Counted from the stretch's first letter, positions 54,113-63,273 are shown. The stretch is DNA of 64,000 bases from Priestia taiwanensis (GCF_014638355.1 NZ_BMFK01000001.1:186001-250000), one strand, 5' to 3'. The notes: generated by a model from the letters alone, not told the origin. Numbers and translations are program-made.

Positions 54113-55180
54113 GTGAAGAAAACTGTGAACGAAATCTACTGGTTACGTTGTATTGCTTGTTTGTCTATTGTTGCTATTCATTCGATTACGTCGGGGCTCG
54201 AGTTTTTTGCGAACTATTCTTCTGACGAGACGAAACGTATATTATCTTCTATGCAGATGGGACTGATGTATGCGACGCCTACCTTTATTTTTATTTCTGA
54301 GTTTTTGTTTGCGAAGAATTATGCGAGTGGTGTACCAAAAGGCTTTCTGAAGACACGGGTGAAAGCATTGTTAATTCCGTATGTGTCAATGGGAATGGTC
54401 TTTGCTTTCGCCTTTAATCGTGATGGGACGTTTGAGAGCTTTCTTATGCAGTTTGCGAACAACATTTTTTTAGGTCAATTTATTGGCTATTTTATCCTCA
54501 TTATTTTTCAGTTTTATTTTCTTCATATGCTGTTTTATAAGCAATTATCAAGATGGTCACCGAAGAAAGTTCTTCCTCTTGCATTTCTTGTGAATGCCCT
54601 CTATTTAGCTGTTTTTAACTTTTATCCAGTACCAGAAGGTCTATTCTACGCGTACATATGGGATCGAGGTCACTGGTTATTATTTGGCGGTTGGATCTTC
54701 TATTTTGTACTTGGTTTCTATTGTGGGAAGTATTATGACGAATTTAAGCAGTTATTGCATCGATATTGGTTCGTTGTGTGTGCTTTACCAATCTTCTGCG
54801 TAGTGGCAGTAATTATGTTGAGAAATGTAGGCTTACCAGAAGTTATTTCTTCGAAGAGAATTGATGTGATGCTTTATACAACGAGCTTCCTTTTCTTCAT
54901 TATACTCGTATCATCAAAGATACAGAGAGTCCCAAGTCCCGTCTTATTCATAAGTAAATATTCCTTCAATATTTACTTAATTCATCATTTGATTGTGTGG
55001 AAACTAGGTGTCGTTAGTCATGATATTGTCATGCATATGCTGTTTGTGTTTATTTTTAGTTTGTTAGGTTCGATTGTTATCGCTTCTATCTTTAGCAAAA
55101 TTCCTTATGGACATTATGTAGTAGGGAGAGTATTGAAAGTACCTGAGGAGAGAAAAGGACATACAGGGGTTGCTGTGTGA
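54113..55180 (+). CDS. Membrane acyltransferase, acyltransferase 3 family
   Basis: 355-residue integral membrane protein with about ten hydrophobic segments. The N-terminal YWLRCIACLSIVAIHSI carries the conserved Arg and His expected for the acyltransferase 3 (OafA/WecH-like) family, which O-acylates sugars or other small groups on the outside of cells. The GTG at 54113 is chosen because ATGGAGGGG directly before it is a ribosome site; the ATG at 54098 is part of that site. The gene lies after galU and could modify a wall polymer, but it is separated by a terminator and 470 bases. Confidence 0.82.
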   Translation: MKKTVNEIYWLRCIACLSIVAIHSITSGLEFFANYSSDETKRILSSMQMGLMYATPTFIFISEFLFAKNYASGVPKGFLKTRVKALLIPYVSMGMVFAFAFNRDGTFESFLMQFANNIFLGQFIGYFILIIFQFYFLHMLFYKQLSRWSPKKVLPLAFLVNALYLAVFNFYPVPEGLFYAYIWDRGHWLLFGGWIFYFVLGFYCGKYYDEFKQLLHRYWFVVCALPIFCVVAVIMLRNVGLPEVISSKRIDVMLYTTSFLFFIILVSSKIQRVPSPVLFISKYSFNIYLIHHLIVWKLGVVSHDIVMHMLFVFIFSLLGSIVIASIFSKIPYGHYVVGRVLKVPEERKGHTGVAV

Positions 55181-55190
55181 GTGGAGAAAG

Positions 55191-55229
55191 GTGGATGTTC
55201 AGATTAAGGCTGAATATCCATCTTTTTTT
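55191..55229 (+). terminator. Intrinsic terminator after the acyltransferase gene
   Basis: GTGGATGTTCAG (55191-55202) pairs with CTGAATATCCAT (55210-55221), allowing G-U pairs, followed by seven T. Confidence 0.85.
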
Positions 55230-55373
55230 ACTCGCACTAGTTTACATAATTAATTGTGTACAATTACCAATTTATAAACGACAAACTTCGACATAAATTG
55301 CGGTTATTTAATGTTATGAATAATAAGGGCTATTTTATCTGGAAATAATATCTGAAGGAGGGTAGCAGTAGAA

Positions 55374-55763
55374 ATGGCAAAAGGCAATAAAAAGTCTTGC
55401 TGGTTCTCATTTGCAAAGGAGAGTATTGCTCGTTATTTTGCAGAAGAAAGAAGAGAACCATTATTATTTGTTTCAAAAGCAAGGCTACGAAAGAAGTTCA
55501 AAACGTATTATGTGGCGATACATACGAAAGGTATCACAATTTTTGAGTGTCGTATGGCGTTCGGGGACAAAGTAGAAATTGTTGAAGAAAAGGAATGGTT
55601 TCTATTTAATCGAGTAGTGATTGATTATTATTTCATGAAGAGTATCTTCTTATTTGAAGGAGACGAAGGAATGGAATGGGAACTTACAATGAAGAGAAAA
55701 GGGAAAGAGTTACAACAAGCGATTGAACATCATTCCTCGCTAGAGGTTGTTGTTACTAGTTGA
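55374..55763 (+). CDS. Hypothetical protein, 129 residues
   Basis: I do not recognise this protein. It has no signal peptide or membrane segment, a basic N-terminal third, and a run of alternating hydrophobic strands (KTYYVAIHTKGITIFECRM, KVEIVEEKEWFLFNRVVIDYYF, SIFLFEGDEGMEWELTM) followed by a C-terminal helix. Such an all-beta plus one helix pattern recalls bacterial pleckstrin-homology-like domains, but this is only a structural impression. GAAGGAGGG precedes the ATG, so it is likely translated. It stands alone, with a terminator upstream. Confidence 0.7.
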   Translation: MAKGNKKSCWFSFAKESIARYFAEERREPLLFVSKARLRKKFKTYYVAIHTKGITIFECRMAFGDKVEIVEEKEWFLFNRVVIDYYFMKSIFLFEGDEGMEWELTMKRKGKELQQAIEHHSSLEVVVTS

Positions 55764-56156
55764 GCCTTTTGTAGAGAAGTTGAAGTGTTGCACACATCTG
55801 CTCTAGGGAAATACTAGTAGCGATGTTTTTACATTCTATTTGTAGTCATTATCGGTTTCATTCAGCCTTGCCGAGTATTGCCTAAATTTATATATCTAAC
55901 TCGAAAGAAAATTCTTCATGATGGCTCATGCCTATTAGTTTTAGTGTTATCAATGATGACGTTAGTTGTTGAGGTAGAGGACGAACACTAAGCCTAAGTG
56001 GAGAGAAAATTAAGCGAATGTTTCATATGAAAATTGCTCAGAAGTCAAAGTATTATGTACAGTGAACAAGGTTACTCCTCAAAGTTATACCAAGATGGTG
56101 ATGGTATTGCTTGTGAACGATAGAAAATAATATCTAGATGAATAGCTCTTTTAAGC
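55764..56156. other. Gene-free stretch after the hypothetical gene
   Basis: About 390 bases with no acceptable gene on either strand. Some parts have coding-like composition with frequent stops, and may be remnants of a lost gene that I cannot identify. Confidence 0.4.
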
Positions 56157-56157
56157 G

Positions 56158-56197
56158 AGACGTGTGTAATGACGATGTTATTTACATACGTCTTTTT
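56158..56197 (+). terminator. Hairpin terminator upstream of the ribU leader
   Basis: AGACGTGTGTAA (56158-56169) pairs with TTACATACGTCT (56182-56193), with one mismatch or wobble, followed by five T. Confidence 0.75.
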
Positions 56198-56245
56198 CGT
56201 GTGTAGATAGCTCCTACTGTTTCTCGCTAAATTTAGACAATGTAG

Positions 56246-56274
56246 TTCACAAAATGAGAAAGCTAATGTATAAT
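56246..56274 (+). promoter_or_regulatory. Sigma-A promoter of the riboflavin transporter gene
   Basis: TTCACA (56246-56251) and TATAAT (56269-56274) are spaced by 17 bases and stand about 27 bases before the FMN aptamer. Confidence 0.75.
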
Positions 56275-56300
56275 GAACTACGTATAATAAAATATCGATC

Positions 56301-56427
56301 TATCTTCAGGGCAGGGTGTAATTCCCGACCGGCGGTGAGAGGAGCAAGACTTCTTAAGCCCGTGAGCCGAAAGGCTGATTTGGTGTGAATCCAAAGCCGA
56401 CAGTATAGTCTGGATGGGAGAAGATGG
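56301..56427 (+). promoter_or_regulatory. FMN riboswitch (RFN element)
   Basis: The conserved parts are all visible: ATCTTCAGGGCAGGGTG at the start, CCCGACCGGCGGTGA, AGCCCGTGAGCC, GATTTGGTGTGAATCC, GCCGACAGT and the closing GGGAGAAGATG. A terminator hairpin with T run follows at 56487-56515. FMN binding should stop transcription of ribU. Confidence 0.96.
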
Positions 56428-56486
56428 AGGTTCGCGTGTTCAAAAATAAGATTTTTGGACGCTTCTTAATCGTGCCTAATTATTCT

Positions 56487-56515
56487 CCTCTATTGATAAC
56501 AATAGAGGTTTTTTT
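56487..56515 (+). terminator. FMN-riboswitch-controlled terminator
   Basis: CCTCTATTG (56487-56495) pairs perfectly with CAATAGAGG (56500-56508), followed by seven T. It lies 160 bases before the ribU start. Confidence 0.93.
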
Positions 56516-56674
56516 GTGAAGAAATAATTGGCGTAGATGGATGAGCTTGTAACAATTGTATATATACAAGTTTCTTTTTGCGTACAGTATTTCTTTGTGC
56601 ACGGGTAAGAAGAAAAGCGTGTAAGGACCTTTCTGTTTTCCAAGAGGTGATCGGGAAAAAGGAGAGAGGAAGAA

Positions 56675-57253
56675 ATGGGTAAGAATAGTAAAGTACAAAA
56701 GATGGTTATTATTGCGGTGTTAAGCAGTATCGCGTATTTATTGATGATGCTGAATTTTCCACTGCCGGGGTTACCTCCGTTCTTAAAAATTGATTTTAGT
56801 GAGGTGCCAGCGTTAATTGCAGCCGTTATTTTTGGACCACTAGCAGGTATAGGTGTCGAGGCAATTAAGAATATTATTTACGTCGGCTTACAAGGGAACT
56901 ATACAGTTGTTCCGGTCGGTGAAATAGCGAACTTTGTTGCGGGGTGCTTATATATTTTACCTGCATCGTATTTATTCCGTAAGTATCATACGATAAAAGG
57001 CTTAACGATTGGTCTTGTCATTGGTACAATTTTGATGACAGGGATTATGAGCGTATTGAATTATTACGTTATTTTCCCAGCGTACACATACTTCTTAAAT
57101 ATGCCAGCTATGTCTAGTGAGGCAGTGAAAGATGTTGTAGTGGTAGGTATTATGCCATTTAACGCAATCAAAGGTATCATTATCGCAATCGTGCTCGTAT
57201 TATTATTCCAGCGTTTAAAACCGTGGCTTCAGATGAAAATGAAGAACGCGTAA
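56675..57253 (+). CDS. ribU: Riboflavin ECF transporter S component RibU
   Basis: 192-residue membrane protein that binds riboflavin and imports it with a shared energy-coupling module. It has about six membrane helices and the RibU signature KIDFSEVPALIAAVIFGP near residue 38, followed by GVEAIKNIIY. Its homologue in B. subtilis is YpaA. Location behind an FMN riboswitch confirms the substrate. AAAGGAGAGAGGAAG precedes the ATG. The EcfA/EcfT subunits are not in this window. Confidence 0.95.
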   Translation: MGKNSKVQKMVIIAVLSSIAYLLMMLNFPLPGLPPFLKIDFSEVPALIAAVIFGPLAGIGVEAIKNIIYVGLQGNYTVVPVGEIANFVAGCLYILPASYLFRKYHTIKGLTIGLVIGTILMTGIMSVLNYYVIFPAYTYFLNMPAMSSEAVKDVVVVGIMPFNAIKGIIIAIVLVLLFQRLKPWLQMKMKNA

Positions 57254-57286
57254 TATAAATGAAGAAAAGCTTGTAGTCTTCCAAGT

Positions 57287-57326
57287 AAAAAAGGCACTGT
57301 GGTTTTGTAGACCGCTGTGCCTTTTT
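57287..57326 (+). terminator. Intrinsic terminator after ribU
   Basis: AAAAAAGGCAC (57287-57297) pairs with GTGCCTTTTT (57317-57326), and GGT/ACC inside extends the stem. Confidence 0.9.
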
Positions 57327-57352
57327 GCGTGGGAAAAGAGAGGATGGTTGTT

Positions 57353-58231
57353 GTGAAGTATTACTTATTCGTCTTTTTAGGAGCATGTAGTTATGGATTA
57401 TTATCTACCATTACAAAGCTCGCTTATGGGGCTGGTTATACAGTCAATGAAGTAACTGCTAGCCAGATGTTTTTTGGGTGGGTGTTTACTTTTGTTTTAA
57501 TGCTGATGTTTTCGCGTCATAAAGTCGGGACGAAGCACATTTTTCCGCTCTTGTTTGTTGGTGTATTTTCTTGTTTGACAGGAGTATTGTATTATAGCTC
57601 ACTACAAACGGTGCCAGCGTCGATTGCAATTGTGCTTTTATTCCAGTTCACGTGGATTGGTGTGATTTTGGAAGCTGTGGTGACACGTACGTTTCCAAGT
57701 AAGGAAAAGCTTATATCAATTGCAATCTTACTTGTTGGAACGGTGCTAGCTGGAGGTGTCTTAGAAGGTGCAACGTTTGAATGGACGCTAGCTGGCTTCT
57801 TGTTAGGATTAGGTTCAGCGTTGACGTTTGCGTTATTTATTTTCTTCAGTGGACGTGTGGCAACGGAGTTACCTGCATTAAGTAGGAGTTTTGTTGTTGT
57901 GACGGGAGCGATGTTGCTTATTTTTATCATCTTCCCACCAGCCTTTTTCACTAATGGTGTATTGTTTGATGGACTATGGAAATACGGGATGTTCTTAGGT
58001 TTCTTTGGAATGGTTATTCCGACGATTTTCTTCTCCATCGGTGTACCGAAAATTGGCGGTGGCATGGCGACAATCCTTGGTGCGGCAGAATTACCAGTGG
58101 CGGTGTTAATGTCAATGGCACTCCTTCGTGAGCAAGTAAGTGTGTGGCAGTGGGGAGGGATTATCCTTATTTTAATTGGGATTGCTGTTCCTCAAATTCG
58201 TTTGATGAGGACAGAAAAAAGGAGGGGATGA
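57353..58231 (+). CDS. EamA/DMT-family transporter
   Basis: 292-residue membrane protein with about ten helices arranged as two EamA repeats (YLFVFLGACSYGLLSTITKLAY in the first; FLLGLGSALTFALFIFFSGRVA in the second). Members export or import small metabolites; the substrate is not predictable here. The GTG at 57353 is preferred because AGAGAGGA lies about nine bases upstream; the ATG at 57344 directly follows that site and the ATG at 57317 is inside the ribU terminator. A bidirectional terminator overlaps its stop. Confidence 0.85.
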   Translation: MKYYLFVFLGACSYGLLSTITKLAYGAGYTVNEVTASQMFFGWVFTFVLMLMFSRHKVGTKHIFPLLFVGVFSCLTGVLYYSSLQTVPASIAIVLLFQFTWIGVILEAVVTRTFPSKEKLISIAILLVGTVLAGGVLEGATFEWTLAGFLLGLGSALTFALFIFFSGRVATELPALSRSFVVVTGAMLLIFIIFPPAFFTNGVLFDGLWKYGMFLGFFGMVIPTIFFSIGVPKIGGGMATILGAAELPVAVLMSMALLREQVSVWQWGGIILILIGIAVPQIRLMRTEKRRG

Positions 58232-58247
58232 TGATTCCCTCCTTTTT
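58216..58247. terminator. Bidirectional terminator between convergent genes
   Basis: AAAAAGGAGGG (58216-58226) pairs perfectly with CCCTCCTTTTT (58237-58247). The A and T flanks serve both the EamA gene and the minus-strand DUF2238 gene. Confidence 0.92.
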
Positions 58248-58253
58248 ACGTCA

Positions 58254-58886
58254 TTAGTCTCTTTTCGGAACATATCGGCCTTTTATCCTCTTCAACAATC
58301 GATTATGAAGACGTGAAAGAAGTAACAACGCAACAATCGAACCGATGAAGGCAAGTGTCATATCCCACTGTGCATCCCATATATCACCTTGTGCACCTAG
58401 GAATCCGTCTGTGTCCGCCTTTCCATTTGTTAACGTATATCCAATCCATTCGATAACTTCATATAATGCTGCAAGTGCTAGAATGATACTTGTACTAATT
58501 CCGTTGAGCCAAATGCCTATTGATAAGGCGGTCTTTCGTACTACTATTTCTCTAATTACAATAACGAAAAATCCCTTCATAAAATGCCCAAACCTATCAT
58601 AGTGATTTCGTTTTAAATCAAACATGTCTTGTATCCATGTAAAGAGAGGGACTTTTGAATATGTATAATGAGCGCCAATTAACATGATGATGCATAGTAA
58701 TGCAAGAATAACATACGAAAGTGTCGTCAGTCGGAATTTGTTATACGTTGCAAGGACAATGATTACGATGATAATAGCTGGTAAAGCCTCTGCGAACCAT
58801 AGCCAATACCCATGAGGCTTAATAACAGACCAGATGAAGACACCGATAACACACAAGAGCAAGAAGACATGAAATTTGTTTCGCAT
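58254..58886 (-). CDS. DUF2238 (YjdF-like) membrane protein
   Basis: 210-residue membrane protein with about six helices. The family signature NHYDRFGHF is at about 93-101 and GAQGDIWDAQWDM at about 163-175, both rich in polar residues that are conserved in DUF2238/YjdF proteins. The biochemical role is unknown to me. It is the only intact gene on the minus strand in the window, with GGAGGTGAAAGG as a strong ribosome site just before its start. Confidence 0.9.
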   Translation of the reverse strand: MRNKFHVFLLLCVIGVFIWSVIKPHGYWLWFAEALPAIIIVIIVLATYNKFRLTTLSYVILALLCIIMLIGAHYTYSKVPLFTWIQDMFDLKRNHYDRFGHFMKGFFVIVIREIVVRKTALSIGIWLNGISTSIILALAALYEVIEWIGYTLTNGKADTDGFLGAQGDIWDAQWDMTLAFIGSIVALLLLSRLHNRLLKRIKGRYVPKRD

Positions 58887-59010
58887 GACCTTTCACCTCC
58901 GTAGCAAATAATTTTTTAACACTTCAATGATTTTCTGTCTATTGAAAGCAAAGTTCGTCATTAAATGATGTGGTTGTTTTTCTAGAATAAAGGACATTTT
59001 ATGCATGTAA

Positions 59011-59107
59011 CGGAGAGTGGCGTCTCCTGCGGGAAAAGCGAGGAAAGTGAGACCCCGCAGGCTTGTCGAGGAGGCTTACTCTCGCCCGCGGAAAGCGACA
59101 CTCGGAG
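59011..59107. repeat. GC-rich palindromic intergenic repeat of a Bacillaceae type
   Basis: This block is far richer in G/C than its surroundings. CCTGCGGG (59026-59033) pairs with CCCGCAGG (59054-59061), and the outer ends (59011-59033 and 59085-59107) are imperfect inverted copies. The core words (CCCGCAGG, GAGGAGGC, CGCGGAAAGCGA) match, from memory, a repeat that is scattered between genes in many Bacillaceae. It has no coding capacity. Confidence 0.7.
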
Positions 59108-59198
59108 GCTTCTATGGACTCGCTCATCATAAGTAATCTCCTCTCAGTATGTGAAAAAATGTAGTAGTATATGCAACGTAGAAATATGTGTTTTCCCT

Positions 59199-59227
59199 TT
59201 GCATAACAGTCTAAAAGCCGTTATGAT
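59199..59227 (+). promoter_or_regulatory. Probable sigma-A promoter of the MoxR/VWA operon
   Basis: TTGCAT (59199-59204) and TATGAT (59222-59227) are separated by 17 bases, 54 bases before the ATPase start. Confidence 0.65.
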
Positions 59228-59281
59228 AGTATAGTATGTCACAAAGTTGACAGAAAAAGAACGAAATGGTGGTACGATAAC

Positions 59282-60172
59282 ATGTTACAAACATTAACAA
59301 TAAATGAAACGCTGAAGAAGACGCTAGCAGACGTTCAAGCGAAACATGCAGCGAATTTAACAGATGAAGATAAGCACTTAGTAGGGAAGAAAGAATACAA
59401 AGCCGAAGATATGAGCATCATCGAAGATGCATTAACGGCGCTTTTATTAGGAAAGAATGTTCTATTAAAAGGACCAACTGGTAGTGGTAAAACAGTTCTT
59501 GCCGAAACACTTTCTTACTTATACCAAAAGCCAATGCACAGCATCAACTGCTCAATTGACTTAGATGTAGAAGGTATCCTTGGATATAACACGTTAAAAG
59601 GAACAGGTACATCAACAGAAGTAACATTCGTTGACGGCCCATTAATGAAAGCGATGAAGAAAGGTCAATTCTTATATATCGACGAAATTAATATGGCCAA
59701 GCCTGAGACGTTACCGTTACTGCACGGTGCACTTGATTATCGTAAAATGATCACAAACCCGTTCACACAAGAAGTTGTCTACGGTCACGAAGATTTCCGT
59801 GTTGTTGCGGCAATTAACGAAGGGTACGTTGGAACGAGTGAACTAAATGAAGCATTAAAGAACCGTTTCGTTATTATTGAAGTTCCGTACATCGGCGGAG
59901 CAGTATTACAGCAATTATTACTGAAAGATTCTCTGCAAAAGGACGCAGCGATGATCGAAAAATTCGTTCAGTTCTCTAGCGATTTAATTCCATTAGCGAA
60001 AGACGGTCGTGTAAGCGAAGAAGCAGCGAGTATTCGTGGTATTCTTGATGCATGTGACTTGAGTGTATATATTCCAGTAATGCGTGCAATTGAGCGTAGT
60101 ATCATTGCGAAGTTATCAGATGAAGCAGAACAAATGACGGTTCGTGAATTAGCGGAAAGCTACTTTAGTTAA
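59282..60172 (+). CDS. MoxR-family AAA+ ATPase
   Basis: 296-residue AAA+ protein. Walker A GPTGSGKT is at about 63-70, Walker B FLYIDEINMA near 130-139, and sensor VVAAINEG near 177. MoxR ATPases work with a von Willebrand A domain partner as chaperone-like machines that mature or insert cofactors into target enzymes; the next gene encodes such a partner 11 bases downstream. The natural target is unknown here. Its promoter is visible upstream. Confidence 0.9.
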   Translation: MLQTLTINETLKKTLADVQAKHAANLTDEDKHLVGKKEYKAEDMSIIEDALTALLLGKNVLLKGPTGSGKTVLAETLSYLYQKPMHSINCSIDLDVEGILGYNTLKGTGTSTEVTFVDGPLMKAMKKGQFLYIDEINMAKPETLPLLHGALDYRKMITNPFTQEVVYGHEDFRVVAAINEGYVGTSELNEALKNRFVIIEVPYIGGAVLQQLLLKDSLQKDAAMIEKFVQFSSDLIPLAKDGRVSEEAASIRGILDACDLSVYIPVMRAIERSIIAKLSDEAEQMTVRELAESYFS

Positions 60173-60183
60173 GAGGGATTTCT

Positions 60184-62070
60184 ATGAAACCTATTATGTT
60201 TAACAATAAGAAGATCGATGCGTCACTCTTCTTACAAATGGAAAACTTAATGTACGCCTTGTTGAAGCGTGATGGTGCAGCATTAGAATATGCGTTCCAA
60301 GCGTATTATGATGAGCGTCAAAATAAAGTGGCGAATAGCCACTTCTGGGATGATCGCAGCCAAGAAGATAAAGTATTAGGCTTAAAGAGTGAAATTTACT
60401 TAAAGGCACTTGGAAATGGACATTTCTCTGACATGAAAGTGTATCGTGAATATACGAAGGAGTTACTATTAGAATCTCCGCTTCAACGTTTATTAACGCA
60501 AGTATTCGTATTAATAGAAGATTTACGCCTAGAAGAGATTATTAAGAAGAAACGTCCTGGTACGTTATCCATTTTCGCGCGTCGTCGAGAAGTGTATCGT
60601 AATCATTTTAGAGGACAATACGAAACGAACCGTATTCGTCACTTCGAGGCAGATATGTTGTTCAGCCTTATTTATATCATGCTTACGAATGATAAATATG
60701 AGTCGTTTGATAATGAATATATGGATATAATCGAGCCGATTTTATTCGATGTGTTTGAAGCACGTTCGACGGAAGATGTGATGTACATCGTCGAGAAAAT
60801 TCGCTATCGTTTAGAAAGTGAATTAAAGGGTGATATGATTAATCATTATTTCGGTATTGCACCTCTTGTGAATGAAAACGAAAAAGTATCTTGTCCAAGT
60901 CCTGTTCATGAATTAGATAATGATGATAAGCAAGATGTGGACGAAGAGAAGAAGAACGCAGAAGACGAAACGTTTTCTACATGGCATCGTGAAAATGAAA
61001 ACAACGATGAAGAGAACTTCCTACAGTTTGAGCTAGAGCACGGTACGAAGACGAGTCTAGATGTACAAACTGCACGTGAAGAAGAGAACGGTGACCAGGC
61101 GATGGGCATGGTATACGGTAATTCTCGTAAAAGTAAGCAAAACAATTTTGATAACAATGATGAGAAAGACCGTCGTGCATCACAAGCTGCTGCTGGTCCT
61201 GGCGAGAAATACGGGAAATATAACATTGGTGCGGAAATTACGTACAAAGCAGCACGTACGTCAACACCAAGTGAAAAAGCTACTTACAGTACAATTAAGT
61301 CATTTGTACATAAAGAAGTAAAAGAGTTACAAAAAGTCATCGAGAAGACGATGGAGAACAAGAAGAATGCGAAGACCGATAAGTATTACGGTCGCCTTCG
61401 CAAAAAGTGGTTACGTGTCTTTACCGAGAAACAGCCACGTATGTTCTATAAGAAAGGGCAAGAGTCGAAGGAGTTGGATGTTGCGTTCCATTTACTAGTA
61501 GACTGCTCAGGCTCGATGTTTAACAAAATGGATGAAACGAAGAAAAGTGTTGTCTTATTCCATGAAGCACTAAAATCGCTAGGAATCCCACATGCAATTA
61601 ATGGTTTCTGGGAAGATGCTTCAAGTGCAAAGGAAGAGTATAAACCAAACGTTCTGCATGAAGTTATCACATATGAAACATCACTGAATCATCATGCAGG
61701 GGCTGAGATTATGCAGTTAACGGAAGAAGAAGATAACCGTGATGGCTTCATTATTCGTCTTGCTTCAGAAGCCTTAGCGAAGCGCCCAGAGAAGCATAAG
61801 TTCCTTCTTTTATTTACAGATGGTGAGCCGTCAGCGTTAGATTACCAGCAAGATGGTATTCTTGACACGCATGAAGCGGTAAAATACGCACGTAAAAAGG
61901 GAATGGAAGTGATCGGGATATTCATTGAAGAAGGGGAAGAAAATGAAGAGACGTATAACTTAATGAAGAATATATATGATCATCATTTCCTTGTCGCAAA
62001 AGATGCGACAGACCTTCGCTTGAAAATCAAGCCACTTCTGAAAAAGTTATTATTAAAGAGTATCCAATAG
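60184..62070 (+). CDS. VWA-domain protein, MoxR partner (CobT-like)
   Basis: 628-residue cytoplasmic protein. An N-terminal helical part (about 1-220) is followed by a long acidic low-complexity stretch (about 245-330) and a C-terminal von Willebrand A domain with the metal-binding DCSGSMF (Asp440) and the later FTDGEPSALDY. This layout is like the CobT subunit of cobaltochelatase and is widespread in Bacillus beside a MoxR-type ATPase. No CobN gene is present, so a chelatase role should not be assumed. AGAGGGATTT precedes the ATG. Confidence 0.88.
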   Translation: MKPIMFNNKKIDASLFLQMENLMYALLKRDGAALEYAFQAYYDERQNKVANSHFWDDRSQEDKVLGLKSEIYLKALGNGHFSDMKVYREYTKELLLESPLQRLLTQVFVLIEDLRLEEIIKKKRPGTLSIFARRREVYRNHFRGQYETNRIRHFEADMLFSLIYIMLTNDKYESFDNEYMDIIEPILFDVFEARSTEDVMYIVEKIRYRLESELKGDMINHYFGIAPLVNENEKVSCPSPVHELDNDDKQDVDEEKKNAEDETFSTWHRENENNDEENFLQFELEHGTKTSLDVQTAREEENGDQAMGMVYGNSRKSKQNNFDNNDEKDRRASQAAAGPGEKYGKYNIGAEITYKAARTSTPSEKATYSTIKSFVHKEVKELQKVIEKTMENKKNAKTDKYYGRLRKKWLRVFTEKQPRMFYKKGQESKELDVAFHLLVDCSGSMFNKMDETKKSVVLFHEALKSLGIPHAINGFWEDASSAKEEYKPNVLHEVITYETSLNHHAGAEIMQLTEEEDNRDGFIIRLASEALAKRPEKHKFLLLFTDGEPSALDYQQDGILDTHEAVKYARKKGMEVIGIFIEEGEENEETYNLMKNIYDHHFLVAKDATDLRLKIKPLLKKLLLKSIQ

Positions 62071-62097
62071 AGATGTCCTGCGGGGCATCTTTTTTTC
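62071..62097 (+). terminator. Intrinsic terminator after the VWA gene
   Basis: AGATGTCC (62071-62078) pairs with GGGCATCT (62083-62090), with one G-U pair, followed by seven T. Confidence 0.85.
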
Positions 62098-62162
62098 GTG
62101 CGAAAGAGAGGAATATTCATGGTGATGGAGAAGTAAGAATACGTATATGTTGAGGTGATAGA

Positions 62163-62648
62163 ATGAAGCGAGTGACAATTCGGCAGTTGATGTTGTTGTT
62201 TCCGGTTATTTTTCTCTTTCATGACATCGAAGAGATTATTACTATCGAATATTTTACGTTACCTTTTGGATTTGCGCTATCAAGGAAGGAATTTACCGCT
62301 GCGTTTTTATTACTATGGTTAATTGTGCTCGTCGGATGTTTAGTTGCTTTTGTTGGAAAGCGTTTTTTATGGATGAAGCCAACCATTTTCTTTGCGTGGC
62401 TTGTAGCGGGTGTGTTTTTGGCGAATGGGATTGGGCATGTCTTGCAGGCGATATATTTCTGGAGTTACGTTCCGGGACTTCTAACAGCAGTATTTCTGTT
62501 GCTTCCATTTTGTTTGTTTTCGATAGTTGTCTTGTACAGGAAAGGTGTACTAACAAAGAAGCAAATACCACTTTATCTTCTAGTAGGATTTGTTCTGCAG
62601 ACGCCATTCGCACTAATTGCATTACTAGTTGGAAAATCGCTTGTTTAA
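62163..62648 (+). CDS. HXXEE-domain membrane protein
   Basis: 161-residue protein with about five membrane helices. The family-defining HDIEE motif is at about 20-24 and NGIGHVLQA near 88-96 provides a second conserved His. The domain is named for that motif; catalytic function is not established, although the His/Glu pattern suggests a metal-binding site. TTGAGGTGATAG precedes the ATG. Confidence 0.83.
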   Translation: MKRVTIRQLMLLFPVIFLFHDIEEIITIEYFTLPFGFALSRKEFTAAFLLLWLIVLVGCLVAFVGKRFLWMKPTIFFAWLVAGVFLANGIGHVLQAIYFWSYVPGLLTAVFLLLPFCLFSIVVLYRKGVLTKKQIPLYLLVGFVLQTPFALIALLVGKSLV

Positions 62649-62715
62649 GTCGTTTTATTCGAAGATTTAAAACGTATGTTCTACAATAAGGGAAGAACAT
62701 ACGGAGGTGGTAGTG

Positions 62716-63273
62716 GTGCGACCAGCATTAACGAAGGAAATACATATAGAAGATTTTCGTGCATATTATTGGTTGAAGGAGGAGTTGCAGTCATTTTGTC
62801 GTCAGCATGGGATGAGTGCTTCTGGCTCAAAAGGGGACATTACAGAGCGGATTGATGTATTCCTACGTACGGGAGAAATACAAAAACCGGTACGAAAGAG
62901 AGTATCAAAGCCGACTGAGAATGTCGTATTAACGTTACATACTGTTATTACAGAACATCATCGTTGTAGCCAACATGTACGTGCATTTTTCAAAGAAGTA
63001 ATTGGACCGAAGTTTCATTTTTCTACGTATATTCAAACCTACTTCAAACAAAACGTAGGAAAGACTTATCAAGATGTAGTAAACGCTTGGCATGAAGAGG
63101 AGAAGCGAAAGAAAGATCCCATGTATAAGAAAGAAATCTCATCACAGTTTGAATACAATCAGTTCACACGTGACTTTTTCGCCGATCCAGCTAACAATGG
63201 GAAGAGTCGCCAAGATGCGATTGATGCCTGGAAGGAAGTAAAGAATAAACGAGGGAGCAGGAGGTATGGATAG
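62716..63273 (+). CDS. SAP-domain protein with DUF6434-like C-terminus
   Basis: 185-residue cytoplasmic protein. An N-terminal SAP-type helix-extended-helix motif (LKEELQSFCRQHGMSASGSKGDITERI, about 20-50) suggests nucleic-acid binding. A second half (about 85-185) with FYNQFTRDFF-like and KSRQDAIDAWKEVKNKRG segments recurs in short repeats (TYQDVVNAWHEEEKRK and SRQDAIDAWKEVKNKR) and resembles DUF6434 proteins. GTG 62716 or 62713 is preferred because GGAGG (62703-62707) lies upstream; GTG 62707 is part of the site. It is directly followed by the GNAT gene with no gap. Confidence 0.75.
   Translation: MRPALTKEIHIEDFRAYYWLKEELQSFCRQHGMSASGSKGDITERIDVFLRTGEIQKPVRKRVSKPTENVVLTLHTVITEHHRCSQHVRAFFKEVIGPKFHFSTYIQTYFKQNVGKTYQDVVNAWHEEEKRKKDPMYKKEISSQFEYNQFTRDFFADPANNGKSRQDAIDAWKEVKNKRGSRRYG

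Noticed and set aside
60184-62070. VWA protein as the CobT subunit of cobaltochelatase in B12 synthesis
   Set aside because: No CobN is present, the gene is far from the cobalamin operon and MoxR/VWA pairs have other roles; similarity is to domain layout only.
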